A stretch of DNA of 64,000 nucleotides. It comes from Mactromeris polynyma. Its lineage: Eukaryota; Mollusca; Bivalvia; Venerida; Mactridae. The stretch is taken from positions 32,166,905-32,230,904 of the forward strand of contig JASFXZ010000005.1 of the NCBI GenBank assembly GCA_032209605.1. The letters are read 5' to 3'. The notes beneath the pieces are model-generated. The model was given only the letters and a program-made list of their open reading frames with translations, had not been told where the DNA came from and did not search any database. This document shows, piece by piece, positions 30,301 through 34,250 of the stretch. The position numbers and the translations under genes were made by a program. Numbering within the stretch: the stretch's first letter is position 1; each line of letters begins with the position of its first letter.

Positions 30301-32222
30301 TGAGTGTGAATAGGGACTATTGCTTTGATCCACTGACACAAGCCGAGTGCAGTCGGAATCCATTGCCTCTCTTCATTGGAAGGACTGTTTTCTTTGTTGT
30401 ACAGCCAAAATATGTAAATGTTGATATAAGAGTTACTGTAGATGTTTCTGTTGGAGGTTGGTCAAGTTCTGTTACATTATTTATTTTCACAGCTGTGTAT
30501 GGGTTGATATCACTATTGGTTTGCATTCAATTTGTTAACATTTAGTTAAGCTAACAGCCCGCAGTTGGTTGATACTATCAGTTTAAAACTACAGTATTGA
30601 TGTAAAACGCTGGGTTTCCATCGGGTGCTGAATCTCTAGGGTCATTTTGATTATTTATTACTGGATTTTACCATTTTATAGTCAAAATACCTATAATTTA
30701 GAGAAAAATTGGCCCTTTAGCCAGAATCCTAAGGGTCAAAATGTGGCCTTTTGGAAATTTGAGGGGGTCAAAGGGTCAACTCCAGGGTCAAATGGGACCC
30801 CTGAAATGTCAGAAAACTCCTAATACTAGAGCTTCAACGATTCAACTGTCAACTGATTCGATTTTTTCCCCTTCAATTTTGATTTTTTCGATTCGGATTT
30901 TTTTATATGTATATGTAACAGCATTCTCATTCATCTTAAGGCTTTTGCATTAATTTCAGACCGATTGAAATTAAGAGTTTTGCAAATAAAAATTAATAGA
31001 CTAAAGAAACAACTTACCTGTTCCTTGGCGCATTCTCAGCCATAACAGTTTGGCGAACTGGAACTAAAAAAACGAGTTGAATAGAAAATACCAGGGTATG
31101 AATCGTGAATCAAATCGTGAGCTCCGTAGTCGAATTCTGATGCATCGCATCGAATCGTTGAAGCTCTACCTAATACAACTACATTTTTATGTACCTGACG
31201 CATTCCACTTTAAATGATGATTATTGAGTGATGTGACTTAAAGACATGTACTTAAAGATACCAATATTTTACTTGACATTGATGTTTTTTGGCAGATTTG
31301 GGACTGTACCATTTTTTTAGTTCTAAACCATGATATAATCTCAATTACAGGTATAGATGTTTACTTCTCTCCTCGAGATGACACGTTTAAAGTACAGGTC
31401 CAAGATTCTGGATTTCATCAAGTGACTTTGAATGCAAATAGATTATACAGTCTGGCGAGAACGGACATCATTGCCCACGATAGTATGCATTTATCAGATC
31501 CTGTAAAAGAGGTGAAAGCTAAAGGCATCAACACGTTTATCACCGTCGAGGATCCAGATACGGTGTTAATGATAAGAAACTTGCGTGGAAGACTTGTTAT
31601 CACTTTGCCGAATGATAGACTTAATCTGAAAACATCAAGGTTCTACATGGTGTTTTTGAGTACCGGTAATGTGATAAAAAACGAAACAAGTGGGAATTTA
31701 TACTTCAGACAAGACCAACCCCATATAGATCTGTTTGTATTTTTTTCTGTGTTTTTCTCGTGCTTTTTCTTGTTTCTTGCCATGTGTGTGTTGCTGTGGA
31801 AAACAAAACAGGGCTTTGATGCAAGACGAACTCGTCAACAACGCGCACGTGAGATGCTTCACATGGCGTCACGTCCTTTCGCTAAAGTGCTTGTTCTTGT
31901 TAATCATTCTATGACTCCGCTTAATATATCACCAAATTTACGTAACAGAGGACGTAAAGTCACTGACAGGACTCCTTTGTTACCAAGTGAAACCGGGGTT
32001 CCTATGTCCCCTATTGTTGTACGTGATAGTTTAAATATCGTTCCTATTGCAATCGAACCTACTGACGATGGTGTAGCTGCTATCGGAACTGTTGTATTTC
32101 AATTACCAGGGGGTGTTAATGCACCGTCACAGCTATGCCTCGGCTCAACGTTAACCAATCAACTTTCACAGAGCTCTACAGCAGGGAAATTGCGAAGACC
32201 GCCTGTATACTCCAACTGTTAA
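1..32222 (+). CDS. MEGF8: MEGF8 orthologue, 3' part (33 exons, 2404 residues, 5' end outside window)
   Basis: MEGF8 is a large single-pass membrane protein; in vertebrates it works with MOSMO and the ubiquitin ligase MGRN1 to lower Smoothened levels in Hedgehog signalling and is needed for left-right patterning. Coding exons read here: 1-388, 882-1042, 1451-1588, 3223-3412, 3857-4029, 4837-5052, 6126-6345, 7032-7294, 7855-7964, 8838-9115, 9471-9699, 10041-10270, 11496-11637, 12278-12497, 13846-14008, 14944-15116, 16120-16394, 16822-16963, 17888-18086, 20218-20381, 20651-20795, 21468-21723, 22504-22606, 23606-23834, 24412-24635, 25171-25429, 25816-25978, 26962-27157, 27866-28063, 28485-28633, 29435-29561, 30237-30456, 31351-32222. 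Lengths sum to 7215 bases, all junctions are GT-AG and phases agree. Domain order is kelch, PSI, EGF/laminin-EGF, CUB, kelch, PSI, EGF/laminin-EGF, membrane helix, tail, which fits MEGF8 and is too long for attractin. Family length is about 2800 residues, so some 400 N-terminal residues are missing to the left. Confidence 0.95.
475..655 (-). repeat. Dispersed repeat family A, copy 1
   Basis: This segment is the reverse complement of copies near 4370-4535, 30620-30815 and 49995-50170, and is in the same sense as 21270-21425. Core words are ggtcaaagggtcaactccag and tataatttagagaaaa on the opposite strand. It is probably a SINE or MITE; its class is not determined. Confidence 0.7.
882..1042 (+). 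CDS. MEGF8: MEGF8 window exon 2: last blade of first kelch propeller
   Basis: The acceptor is ataatttcag and the donor CTGAT|gtaagt. [20 protein letters not shown] is a kelch blade with its Gly-Gly pair. The exon leads out of the propeller with FPPFIAPPD. Window residues 130-183. Confidence 0.9.
1451..1588 (+). CDS. MEGF8: MEGF8 window exon 3: PSI module
   Basis: Acceptor atattttcag, donor AAGAT|gtaagt, phase 0 at both ends, 46 codons. The pattern [20 protein letters not shown] is a PSI (plexin-semaphorin-integrin) cysteine array. Window residues 184-229. Confidence 0.88.
1909..2364. repeat. 38-bp minisatellite, 12 copies
   Basis: The unit starts gtaccccatggagtcgcatc and continues to gttct or gtcct. 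There are twelve head-to-tail copies with almost no divergence (one T/C toggle and a few point changes). It lies in the intron between window exons 3 and 4. Because 38 is not a multiple of 3 and the unit lacks stops, long spurious ORFs appear on both strands. Confidence 0.95.
3223..3412 (+). CDS. MEGF8: MEGF8 window exon 4: PSI-like Cys-rich module
   Basis: Acceptor ttcttgcag, donor CTCAA|gtaagt. The cysteine motifs [15 protein letters not shown] and [10 protein letters not shown] match the Trp-Cys core of PSI modules. Window residues 230-292. Confidence 0.88.
3455..3534 (+). mobile_element. Pogo-like terminal fragment
   Basis: The segment starts cagtggaacacgcttataac and contains two tttgttatatcc words. 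It resembles one end of a pogo/Tigger-type element. No matching right end is adjacent; a minisatellite follows directly. Confidence 0.5.
3535..3831. repeat. 29/58-bp higher-order tandem repeat
   Basis: A ~29-bp monomer (ttatgaccagcgtacttaga-like) is arranged in 58-bp pairs. Two alternating 58-bp types form a 116-bp block present twice (3535-3650 and 3651-3766), essentially identical, then a degraded tail to 3831. It sits in the intron just before window exon 5. Confidence 0.9.
3857..4029 (+). CDS. MEGF8: MEGF8 window exon 5: inter-PSI segment
   Basis: Acceptor atttttcag, donor GATGAG|gtttgt. It encodes [20 protein letters not shown] and then a segment ending [12 protein letters not shown] recognise it by position in MEGF8, not as a named domain. 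Window residues 293-350. Confidence 0.85.
4370..4535 (+). repeat. Dispersed repeat family A, copy 2
   Basis: Same family as 475-655, in the opposite orientation. It ends ggtcaaatggaacccctgtt. Confidence 0.7.
4837..5052 (+). CDS. MEGF8: MEGF8 window exon 6: linker beta-rich segment
   Basis: Acceptor caatgttag, donor AACATG|gtatgt, phase 0 to phase 0 (72 codons). Strand-like residues include [17 protein letters not shown] and ITVELYLS. It lies between PSI blocks, as in MEGF8; no named domain is recognised. Window residues 351-422. Confidence 0.85.
6126..6345 (+). CDS. MEGF8: MEGF8 window exon 7: linker segment
   Basis: Acceptor tttatcag, donor GCAGT|gtaagt. It encodes [19 protein letters not shown] followed by a strand-rich stretch ending [11 protein letters not shown]. 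It continues the same unnamed extracellular segment. Window residues 423-495. Confidence 0.85.
6360..6545 (-). repeat. Dispersed repeat family I, copy 1
   Basis: Matches 48205-48400 as an inverted copy and 24640-24715 as a partial copy. Shared words are tttatggcaaatttggggcc and the gggccccattcc region. Class unknown. Confidence 0.65.
6655..6983. mobile_element. Pogo-like MITE remnants
   Basis: The segment contains ttatatccaaaattccgcta, then a mirrored end gtacgttataagcgtgcatc at about 6810-6830. A second end of similar type, gaataaacgaggtccgactg, follows at 6962-6981. They look like decayed ends of Tc1/mariner/pogo-type elements. Confidence 0.5.
7032..7294 (+). CDS. MEGF8: MEGF8 window exon 8: PSI module
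   Basis: Acceptor tatatttcag, donor GCCTCT|gtaagt. [20 protein letters not shown] is a textbook PSI core (C-x5-C-x2-C then CGWC). It ends with the first cysteines of the next [18 protein letters not shown]. Window residues 496-583. Confidence 0.9.
7855..7964 (+). CDS. MEGF8: MEGF8 window exon 9: PSI module continued
   Basis: Acceptor gatttcag, donor CACTT|gtaagt. [17 protein letters not shown] completes the preceding PSI, and CPASCH opens the next. Window residues 584-619. Confidence 0.88.
7982..8130. mobile_element. TA-flanked MITE (CAGT...ACTG family), copy 1
   Basis: 149 bp bounded by inverted cagtaaaacctc / gaggttttactg and flanked by TA on both sides (7980-7981, 8131-8132). The body alternates gaccacctcaataa-type words. 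TA target and CAGT termini fit non-autonomous pogo/Tc1 elements. Confidence 0.85.
8419..8705 (+). pseudogene. LINE reverse-transcriptase C-terminal fragment, decayed
   Basis: Translating 8419 onward gives [14 protein letters not shown], then RKCIS and [20 protein letters not shown], typical of the zinc-knuckle-like C-terminus of invertebrate non-LTR retrotransposon polyproteins. The frame breaks near 8600 and resumes in another frame with [11 protein letters not shown]. No upstream domains are seen here. Confidence 0.75.
8838..9115 (+). CDS. MEGF8: MEGF8 window exon 10: two PSI modules
   Basis: Acceptor gtatttcag, donor TGCAG|gtacgt. Two PSI cores follow each other: [19 protein letters not shown] and [20 protein letters not shown] followed by WC. 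Window residues 620-712. Confidence 0.9.
9284..9424. repeat. 36-37-bp diverged tandem repeat, ~3.5 copies
   Basis: Units start gcaaaaatgtcgaggtc and recur at 9321, 9357 and 9402 with several differences. Located in the intron before window exon 11. Confidence 0.7.
9471..9699 (+). CDS. MEGF8: MEGF8 window exon 11: calcium-binding EGF
   Basis: Acceptor atgtttcag, donor AAAAC|gtaagt. [18 protein letters not shown] then [13 protein letters not shown] is a calcium-binding EGF, with the D-x-D-E-C start and the Tyr/Phe-containing hydroxylation-type core. Window residues 713-788. Confidence 0.92.
9835..9994. mobile_element. TA-flanked MITE (CAGT...ACTG family), copy 2, left end lost
   Basis: The body and right terminus (gaggttttactg, then TA) match the copy at 7982. 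The left terminal repeat is missing. Confidence 0.75.
10041..10270 (+). CDS. MEGF8: MEGF8 window exon 12: EGF plus laminin-EGF
   Basis: Acceptor ctccttcag, donor GTGATG|gtaagt. An EGF (CVHGFC ... [12 protein letters not shown]) is followed by a laminin-type EGF (CKCNRHSMC ... [20 protein letters not shown]). Window residues 789-865. Confidence 0.92.
10531..11090. repeat. 70-bp satellite-like array, 8 copies
   Basis: The unit begins gatgcaatcatttacatcag and ends agagctgtcatt. Copies start at 10531, 10601, 10671, 10741, 10811, 10881, 10951 and 11021, with a stub at 11091. The first copy is the most diverged and the inner ones are nearly identical. It lies in the intron before window exon 13. 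Confidence 0.95.
11496..11637 (+). CDS. MEGF8: MEGF8 window exon 13: laminin-EGF
   Basis: Acceptor gtatttcag, donor TCCAAG|gtacga. [14 protein letters not shown] then [12 protein letters not shown] is a laminin-type EGF. Window residues 866-912. Confidence 0.92.
11975..12255. repeat. Dispersed repeat family F, copy 1
   Basis: Shares about 280 bp with 22646-22946 (ttctacaacactgcattgtc, ttgcagttctag, gaaggcatt, ctatgtacctttaa). The outer words taaaggtacatagtcg and its reverse complement suggest terminal inverted repeats, so this is a probable MITE family. Confidence 0.7.
12278..12497 (+). CDS. MEGF8: MEGF8 window exon 14: CUB domain, first half
   Basis: Acceptor taatgtag, donor GAAAGG|gtttgt. 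[20 protein letters not shown] closes the laminin-EGF and opens CUB. The later CLWIFTVY and [16 protein letters not shown] are the C-x-W-x-F and I-x-F-x-x-D-x-x-x-E-C strands of a CUB fold. Window residues 913-986. Confidence 0.9.
13308..13447. repeat. 32-bp tandem repeat inside hAT MITE
   Basis: The unit caaatgtccgcatgtgcaat (plus twelve bases) starts at 13308, 13340, 13372, 13404 and 13438. Confidence 0.85.
13611..13743. repeat. Near-perfect inverted repeat, ~58-bp arms, 16-bp spacer
   Basis: The left arm 13611-13668 pairs with the right arm 13685-13743 with only a one-base gap. The spacer is agttaaccttccgaac. The arms themselves contain the self-complementary word ttcgaatgttcgaacattcg. 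Confidence 0.95.
13846..14008 (+). CDS. MEGF8: MEGF8 window exon 15: CUB domain, second half
   Basis: Acceptor tattacag, donor GAGATT|gtacgt. [19 protein letters not shown] and [13 protein letters not shown] are the conserved D-x-x-x-I-Y-D-G, L-x-G-x-F-C-G and S-G-x-x-T-V-x-F CUB strands. Window residues 987-1040. Confidence 0.92.
14130..14368. mobile_element. Inverted-repeat MITE remnant
   Basis: atatacttggtacatttaaa at the left pairs with the reverse complement of tttaaatgtaccgagtatag at the right (about 24-bp arms). Target duplication not identified. Confidence 0.6.
14600..14812 (+). pseudogene. LINE reverse-transcriptase fragment, decayed
   Basis: Reading [18 protein letters not shown], a frame break, then [20 protein letters not shown] and [10 protein letters not shown] gives the thumb-side region of an invertebrate non-LTR retrotransposon reverse transcriptase. 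It is frameshifted and short. It lies in the intron before window exon 16. Confidence 0.7.
14944..15116 (+). CDS. MEGF8: MEGF8 window exon 16: CUB end plus EGF-like
   Basis: I chose the acceptor tactgtag at 14941-14943 because it joins [10 protein letters not shown] to [12 protein letters not shown], a normal CUB last strand. An alternative cttag at 14921-14925 is 18 bases upstream and also in frame, which would add six residues. The EGF is [18 protein letters not shown]. The donor is CAGAAG|gtaggc, and this boundary is the unit of a 16-copy minisatellite. Window residues 1041-1098. Confidence 0.85.
15099..15779. repeat. 42-bp minisatellite containing exon 16 splice donor, 16 copies
   Basis: The unit ggatgtatctatcagaag|gtaggtatatatgtattcaattaa starts inside coding exon 16: its first 18 bases are the exon's last 18 coding bases. 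Copies start at 15099, 15141, 15183, 15234, then every 42 bases to 15738; the fourth spacing has a 9-bp insertion. Each copy carries a complete aag|gtaggt or aag|gtaggc donor. In the gene's frame the first intronic unit reaches TAA, so only the first donor keeps the reading frame open. Confidence 0.95.
16120..16394 (+). CDS. MEGF8: MEGF8 window exon 17: second propeller, blade 1
   Basis: Acceptor ggtttcag, donor CCAAG|gtaaga. The EGF finishes with CMCESAWG, then comes a linker and the blade [20 protein letters not shown] ending with a trailing TW. Window residues 1099-1189. Confidence 0.92.
16822..16963 (+). CDS. MEGF8: MEGF8 window exon 18: second propeller, blade 2
   Basis: Acceptor gtttgtag, donor CATTG|gtatga. 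[20 protein letters not shown] then [11 protein letters not shown] is one complete kelch blade. Window residues 1190-1237. Confidence 0.92.
17077..17160. repeat. Short hairpin repeat, copy 1
   Basis: The left arm atattgaggactgaatgcca pairs with the right arm tgcattcagccctcgatat. Its termini resemble those of the hairpin at 50999-51076. It may be a tiny MITE. Confidence 0.7.
17190..17410. repeat. Dispersed repeat family G, copy 1
   Basis: Shares words such as cggacaagtctgg and ccaggacaagtg with 23330-23530, in inverted orientation. Class not determined. Confidence 0.5.
17888..18086 (+). CDS. MEGF8: MEGF8 window exon 19: second propeller, blade 3
   Basis: Acceptor gattacag, donor TGTCAG|gtaaga. 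[20 protein letters not shown] followed by [13 protein letters not shown] is one kelch blade. Window residues 1238-1303. Confidence 0.92.
18203..18485. mobile_element. MITE with CAGGCTGTCAA termini
   Basis: Inverted ends caggctgtcaagtg and gagttgacagcctg bound about 283 bp. The word gcaagta occurs just outside on both sides (18196-18202; overlapping the last base at 18485-18491) and may be the target duplication. Confidence 0.75.
18849..20143. mobile_element. 1295-bp TA-flanked DNA transposon derivative
   Basis: The left end cagtagacattg and right end caatgtctactg are exact inverted repeats, flanked by TA at 18847-18848 and 20144-20145. Inner words of the agtcgcttaatgaa / gtcgtttaatagaaaagtcg type recur at both ends. 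No transposase ORF was found. It fills most of the intron between window exons 19 and 20. Confidence 0.88.
20218..20381 (+). CDS. MEGF8: MEGF8 window exon 20: second propeller, blade 4
   Basis: Acceptor gttttcag, donor AGCATG|gtaagt. [20 protein letters not shown] then [15 protein letters not shown] is one kelch blade. Window residues 1304-1358. Confidence 0.92.
20651..20795 (+). CDS. MEGF8: MEGF8 window exon 21: second propeller, blade 5
   Basis: Acceptor cattttcag, donor TATCAG|gtatgg. [20 protein letters not shown] then [11 protein letters not shown] is one kelch blade. Window residues 1359-1406. Confidence 0.92.
21270..21425 (-). repeat. Dispersed repeat family A, copy 3
   Basis: Same sense as 475-655: ttgaccctttgacccctgga, then ttctctaaaatataggtatt. 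Confidence 0.65.
21468..21723 (+). CDS. MEGF8: MEGF8 window exon 22: second propeller, blade 6, and PSI start
   Basis: Acceptor ttttctag, donor TCGCT|gtaaga. [20 protein letters not shown] is the last blade. [16 protein letters not shown] begins the following PSI. Window residues 1407-1491. Confidence 0.9.
21982..22150. mobile_element. TA-flanked MITE (CAGT...ACTG family), copy 3
   Basis: Termini cagtaaaacctcactt and gaggttttactg, with TA at 21980-21981 and 22151-22152. Confidence 0.85.
22504..22606 (+). CDS. MEGF8: MEGF8 window exon 23: PSI module part
   Basis: Acceptor gtttctgtag, donor GAACCG|gtaaga. [16 protein letters not shown] is the first half of a PSI core completed by the next exon. 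Window residues 1492-1526. Confidence 0.88.
22646..22946. repeat. Dispersed repeat family F, copy 2
   Basis: Begins ttaaaggtacatagtcgta and ends gactatccacctttaa, an imperfect terminal inverted repeat. The body matches 11975-12255. Confidence 0.7.
23330..23530. repeat. Dispersed repeat family G, copy 2
   Basis: Inverted relative of 17190-17410 (cttgtcctggactagtg; gacttgtccaggac). Confidence 0.5.
23606..23834 (+). CDS. MEGF8: MEGF8 window exon 24: PSI modules
   Basis: Acceptor tcatttcag, donor GACGAAG|gtatca. [15 protein letters not shown] completes one PSI, and [16 protein letters not shown] opens another. Window residues 1527-1602. Confidence 0.9.
23925..24180 (-). mobile_element. tRNA-derived SINE
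   Basis: On the - strand, 24110-24175 reads as a tRNA-like head with an A-box-like tataagtgagtggttaaagc and a B-box-like ggatcaaatcccgg. Downstream lies a conserved-looking body rich in ggcaggtag / ctgcc words. It lies in the intron before window exon 25. Confidence 0.65.
24412..24635 (+). CDS. MEGF8: MEGF8 window exon 25: PSI modules
   Basis: Acceptor aaattcag, donor ATGGAG|gtatgt. WTCVLRTF closes one module; [20 protein letters not shown] and [10 protein letters not shown] form the next PSI-like core. Window residues 1603-1677. Confidence 0.9.
24640..24715 (+). repeat. Dispersed repeat family I, partial copy 2
   Basis: ttctttggggaatggggccc then ccccaaatttgccataaaaa. Matches 48345-48400 directly. 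Confidence 0.65.
25171..25429 (+). CDS. MEGF8: MEGF8 window exon 26: PSI module
   Basis: Acceptor cattttgcag, donor AACTA|gtgagc. [20 protein letters not shown] followed by GWC is a PSI core. A near-copy of the acceptor region sits 157 bases upstream. Window residues 1678-1763. Confidence 0.9.
25538..25657. repeat. ~60-bp tandem duplication
   Basis: Two copies of a segment containing ttaggcctttattaccaatt, each preceded by tattttat(t/c)caa. Intron after window exon 26. Confidence 0.8.
25816..25978 (+). CDS. MEGF8: MEGF8 window exon 27: EGF-like module
   Basis: Acceptor cgtacag, donor GAAGA|gtaagt. [18 protein letters not shown] then [12 protein letters not shown] is an EGF module. Window residues 1764-1817. 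Confidence 0.92.
26012..26249. mobile_element. Foldback MITE
   Basis: The left end ctcccaaagcatctcaaa pairs with the right end tttgagatgttttgagag. Inner arms ctgagctaaatctcag and tgagctgagattt also pair. About 238 bp in the intron after window exon 27. Confidence 0.75.
26962..27157 (+). CDS. MEGF8: MEGF8 window exon 28: EGF and start of laminin-EGF
   Basis: Acceptor tgtttacag, donor ACACAG|gtaagg. An EGF ([10 protein letters not shown] ... [12 protein letters not shown]) is followed by the laminin-EGF start (CECNGHSNC ... CLECRNNTQ). The 3' boundary is the unit of a 9-copy minisatellite. Window residues 1818-1883. Confidence 0.92.
27144..27397. repeat. 28-bp minisatellite containing exon 28 splice donor, 9 donors
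   Basis: The unit is gaaataatacacag|gtaaggcctttgtt. Its first 14 bases are the last coding bases of window exon 28. Complete cacag|gtaagg donors fall at 27158, 27186, 27214, 27242, 27270, 27298, 27326, 27354 and 27382. Reading into the first intronic unit meets TAA, so only the first donor gives a full-length protein. Confidence 0.95.
27866..28063 (+). CDS. MEGF8: MEGF8 window exon 29: laminin-EGF continued
   Basis: Acceptor ttcttcag, donor CGACAG|gtaaaa, phase 0 at both ends. [15 protein letters not shown] finishes the laminin-EGF. A charged helix-like stretch ([15 protein letters not shown]) follows. Window residues 1884-1949. Confidence 0.9.
28485..28633 (+). CDS. MEGF8: MEGF8 window exon 30: laminin-EGF-like module
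   Basis: Acceptor tttcttgcag, donor ACAAA|gtgagt. [20 protein letters not shown] is a laminin-EGF core. Window residues 1950-1998. Confidence 0.9.
28668..28859. repeat. 24-bp tandem repeat, 8 copies
   Basis: The unit attgaccttcacctcaggttcacc repeats with moderate divergence. It starts 34 bases after the donor of window exon 30 and does not include it. Confidence 0.9.
29205..29380. mobile_element. TA-type MITE (CAGT...ACTG family), diverged copy 4
   Basis: cggtgaaacctcagtaatat at the left and gagggttttctg at the right, with ggtcttatta words inside. Diverged member of the family. Confidence 0.6.
29435..29561 (+). CDS. MEGF8: MEGF8 window exon 31: laminin-EGF
   Basis: Acceptor attgtag, donor TTACAG|gtatgt. 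[20 protein letters not shown] begins a laminin-EGF completed by the next exon. Window residues 1999-2041. Confidence 0.9.
29850..29935 (-). mobile_element. tRNA-derived SINE head
   Basis: On the - strand it reads tcaattggtagagcaactcg (D-arm/A box), then ctcctcatctgaggggt (anticodon-like arm) and aaagttcgagcc (T-arm/B box). The acceptor ends do not pair well, so it is a SINE fragment and not a working tRNA. Confidence 0.65.
30010..30198. mobile_element. TA-flanked MITE, subfamily with cagtcaaacctgt ends
   Basis: 189 bp with exact 13-base inverted ends cagtcaaacctgt / acaggtttgactg and TA on both sides (30008-30009, 30199-30200). Inside, ggtggtctttg words recur. It ends 38 bases before window exon 32. 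Confidence 0.85.
30237..30456 (+). CDS. MEGF8: MEGF8 window exon 32: laminin-EGF end and membrane-proximal region
   Basis: Acceptor atttttcag, donor TTGGAG|gttggt (weak but phase-correct). [18 protein letters not shown] closes the laminin-[23 protein letters not shown] starts the beta-rich membrane-proximal region. Window residues 2042-2114. Confidence 0.88.
30620..30815 (+). repeat. Dispersed repeat family A, copy 4
   Basis: agggtcattttgattattta ... ggtcaaatgggacccctgaa; same family as 475-655. Intron between window exons 32 and 33. Confidence 0.7.
31351..32222 (+). CDS. MEGF8: MEGF8 window exon 33: membrane helix, cytoplasmic tail, stop
   Basis: Acceptor caattacag; stop TAA at 32220-32222. 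The ectodomain ends near [18 protein letters not shown] 22-residue helix follows (bases 31731-31796, starting [13 protein letters not shown]), then the basic stop-transfer stretch [18 protein letters not shown]. The tail includes MASRPFA at 31863-31883, the motif shared by MEGF8 and attractins that is linked to MGRN1 binding. The remaining roughly 110 residues look disordered. Window residues 2115-2404. Confidence 0.95.
31731..31796 (+). other. MEGF8: MEGF8 transmembrane helix
   Basis: Twenty-two hydrophobic, Phe-rich residues with no charge, preceded by an Asp and followed within four residues by Lys and then an Arg cluster. This gives the expected outside-to-inside orientation. Confidence 0.92.
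31863..31883 (+). other. MEGF8: MASRPFA cytoplasmic motif
   Basis: The seven residues MASRPFA are visible exactly, in the juxtamembrane tail about 25 residues after the helix. In vertebrate MEGF8 and attractins this motif is the MGRN1-recruiting element. That function is carried over from the family and is not shown by this sequence. Confidence 0.9.
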
Positions 32223-33803
32223 TTACGATATTTGTGCTAAAGTTTCACACTTTGTTTTCACTGTGCTACTTATGTTGTTAAGTAAAATACTCAACAAAAT
32301 GGAAGTACTGGGGCATAATTCACAAACAGTTTACGACGGAAAATCTCGGACTTGGACTTTGAATTTGCAAAATTTGTATTTACTCGCATTTTGTTTGCGT
32401 GAAATCTAACAAATGAAATTCTGTCTGAATAACTGTTGTTTCCCCCTGTACACTTTTGCCAATTTGTATTAAAATCTATATTGTTGTAACAGCATAGGAG
32501 TAAAAAGATCATGTAACATTTCAAAGTCTAAGTCTGACTTTCAGTCGTACAATGTTTATGAATGAGGCTCCTGGTGTGTAACTGAAATTTGCTGTTGTTA
32601 ATTATTGTGCCATTGCCATATGTCTTCTTAGCCAATTCAAAGCTGAAAAGTGTAAAACCACTTATACCTGTGTGCTTGTGGCTTATGAATTCAAAGTGAG
32701 TGTATCAATTAAGGCAGATAAACCCCGCATTGAATTTCTGATACCTTTACATCAAAATTTCTGTGGACAACTGTTATATAATGCATTGATTATGAACAAA
32801 ATTCTAGTCTACTTATAGGATTTGGTTCAGAAGTGTTTTCCCCAATATCCTGCTTTTAAATAATTGGCCATATGTGATCTCCTTTGATGAGATAGTGATA
32901 AAGTTCAGTCAGTAATCTGTGCTGTATATAGCTCAAATTTCAATTATTGGTGTTCGAAAATAGAAAAAAAAGTAATGTCAAGATTTACAAAAAAGTGAAT
33001 TTCAAATCAGTAGTGCTAATAGTTAGATTAGGGTTGTTAATCATTTTCATTTGAAAGAAACATAGCTTGAAATGCCTACTGTGTAATTCATGAAGATAAA
33101 CATTAACATCTTTCATGCTTTTTGCTTCTTAACATACCTGATTTTCCAATGTTATAAAATATTTAAGTTCGAAACTGAATTTTTTCAAATTGATATGATT
33201 GATATTTCACTATGGAAATATTTATCATTTGACCATTTATCATCAATAAATTACTGTGAAAACATCAATTTGACCGTTTATTTTGAAAAAAATGACTGTA
33301 TAACCTACTTAAAAATAATAATTCTCTATATAATCATACCATGGGTTCCTACATGGCGTGTTCAGTGCATTGTCGCTCCTCAATGAAATGGATGCTGAAT
33401 CTGATTGATTTATGCTCTCACTTATACGGTCCTTTGTAAGCTATTATCTGTGGGGGGTTTTAACTTTCCTGATGCTGGGTACACGTTTCTGACTTGTAAC
33501 TCGAAGCTACTGAACAGTTCATTTTATGTCAAAATAATGTGATATTATTTACTGTGTTTGCCAAATTATGTCCAATATTCTGTTTTCTATGTTATTGTTT
33601 CTGCATAATACTGTGTTAATGTGTATTGTCTTAAACTTCTCATATAATTATGCCTTCTTTATGTTGAAGGTCACAGTAGCCGATAAGCTTTTGTTGTATA
33701 TGATTGCATATAATGCATTTGTTTTATACAGACCTCAATATTAAGATATGTTTTGCAAATATTTGTAATATACCAATATATAATTGAACTTACATCAGAT
33801 TAT
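32223..33803 (+). other. Likely MEGF8 3' UTR
   Basis: No coding signal follows the stop. An AATAAA at 33245-33250 is one candidate poly(A) signal, but several AT-rich alternatives exist, so the transcript end cannot be fixed from sequence. Confidence 0.4.
32309..32572. mobile_element. Dispersed MITE family M, copy 1
   Basis: About 260 bp that matches 60268-60512 in the same sense (aacaaatgaaattctgtctg, gccaatttgtattaaaatct, gatcatgtaacatttcaaag). The ends ggggcataattcac and gaatgaggctcc are loosely inverted. It starts 87 bases after the MEGF8 stop, so it is probably transcribed. Confidence 0.75.
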
Positions 33804-34250
33804 TAGGGGTGTCATTTGTGGCTTTGTCTGTATTGATATATCGAGTCACATGTATATTGTTGATAAAAAGATTTATTGATATTTGTATATTGGAAATGGA
33901 TAATTAATATTTAAAAGATCTTAACTGAGTTAATTCCAGTCACGCTACTCAAAAACTGTTTTAAACCCAAAATGGCCCCAGACATTACTTTTGAGGCCCT
34001 TTAAGCATAGGGACCCAGTCATGTTGTTTCTATAAGCAACCATTCTGACTATATTACACATGAATGCTAATTGCAAGGAAAGCCGATGACGAAAATGGAA
34101 AATAAATTAGGCATACACTTAGACATCTATCACCCGGTAAACAACAAGATCTTTTTGAATTGTATCGATATTTCAAAATCTGTATCGATATTGAATCAAC
34201 TTGTTTGAATTGATACCATATTGATATTATTTCTATGGACGACACCCCTA
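33804..34250. mobile_element. hAT-type MITE
   Basis: 447 bp bounded by taggggtgtcattt and gacgacaccccta (inverted). Flanked by cagattat (33796-33803) and cagagtat (34251-34258), an 8-bp target duplication with one mismatch. Contains tgtatcgatattgaatc-type words and no ORF. Confidence 0.88.

Noticed and set aside
1..32222. Attractin or attractin-like gene
   Set aside because: Shares kelch, PSI, CUB and the MASRPFA motif, but the double set of kelch propeller, PSI and laminin-EGF blocks and the length over 2400 residues fit MEGF8. The typical C-type lectin domain of attractin is absent.
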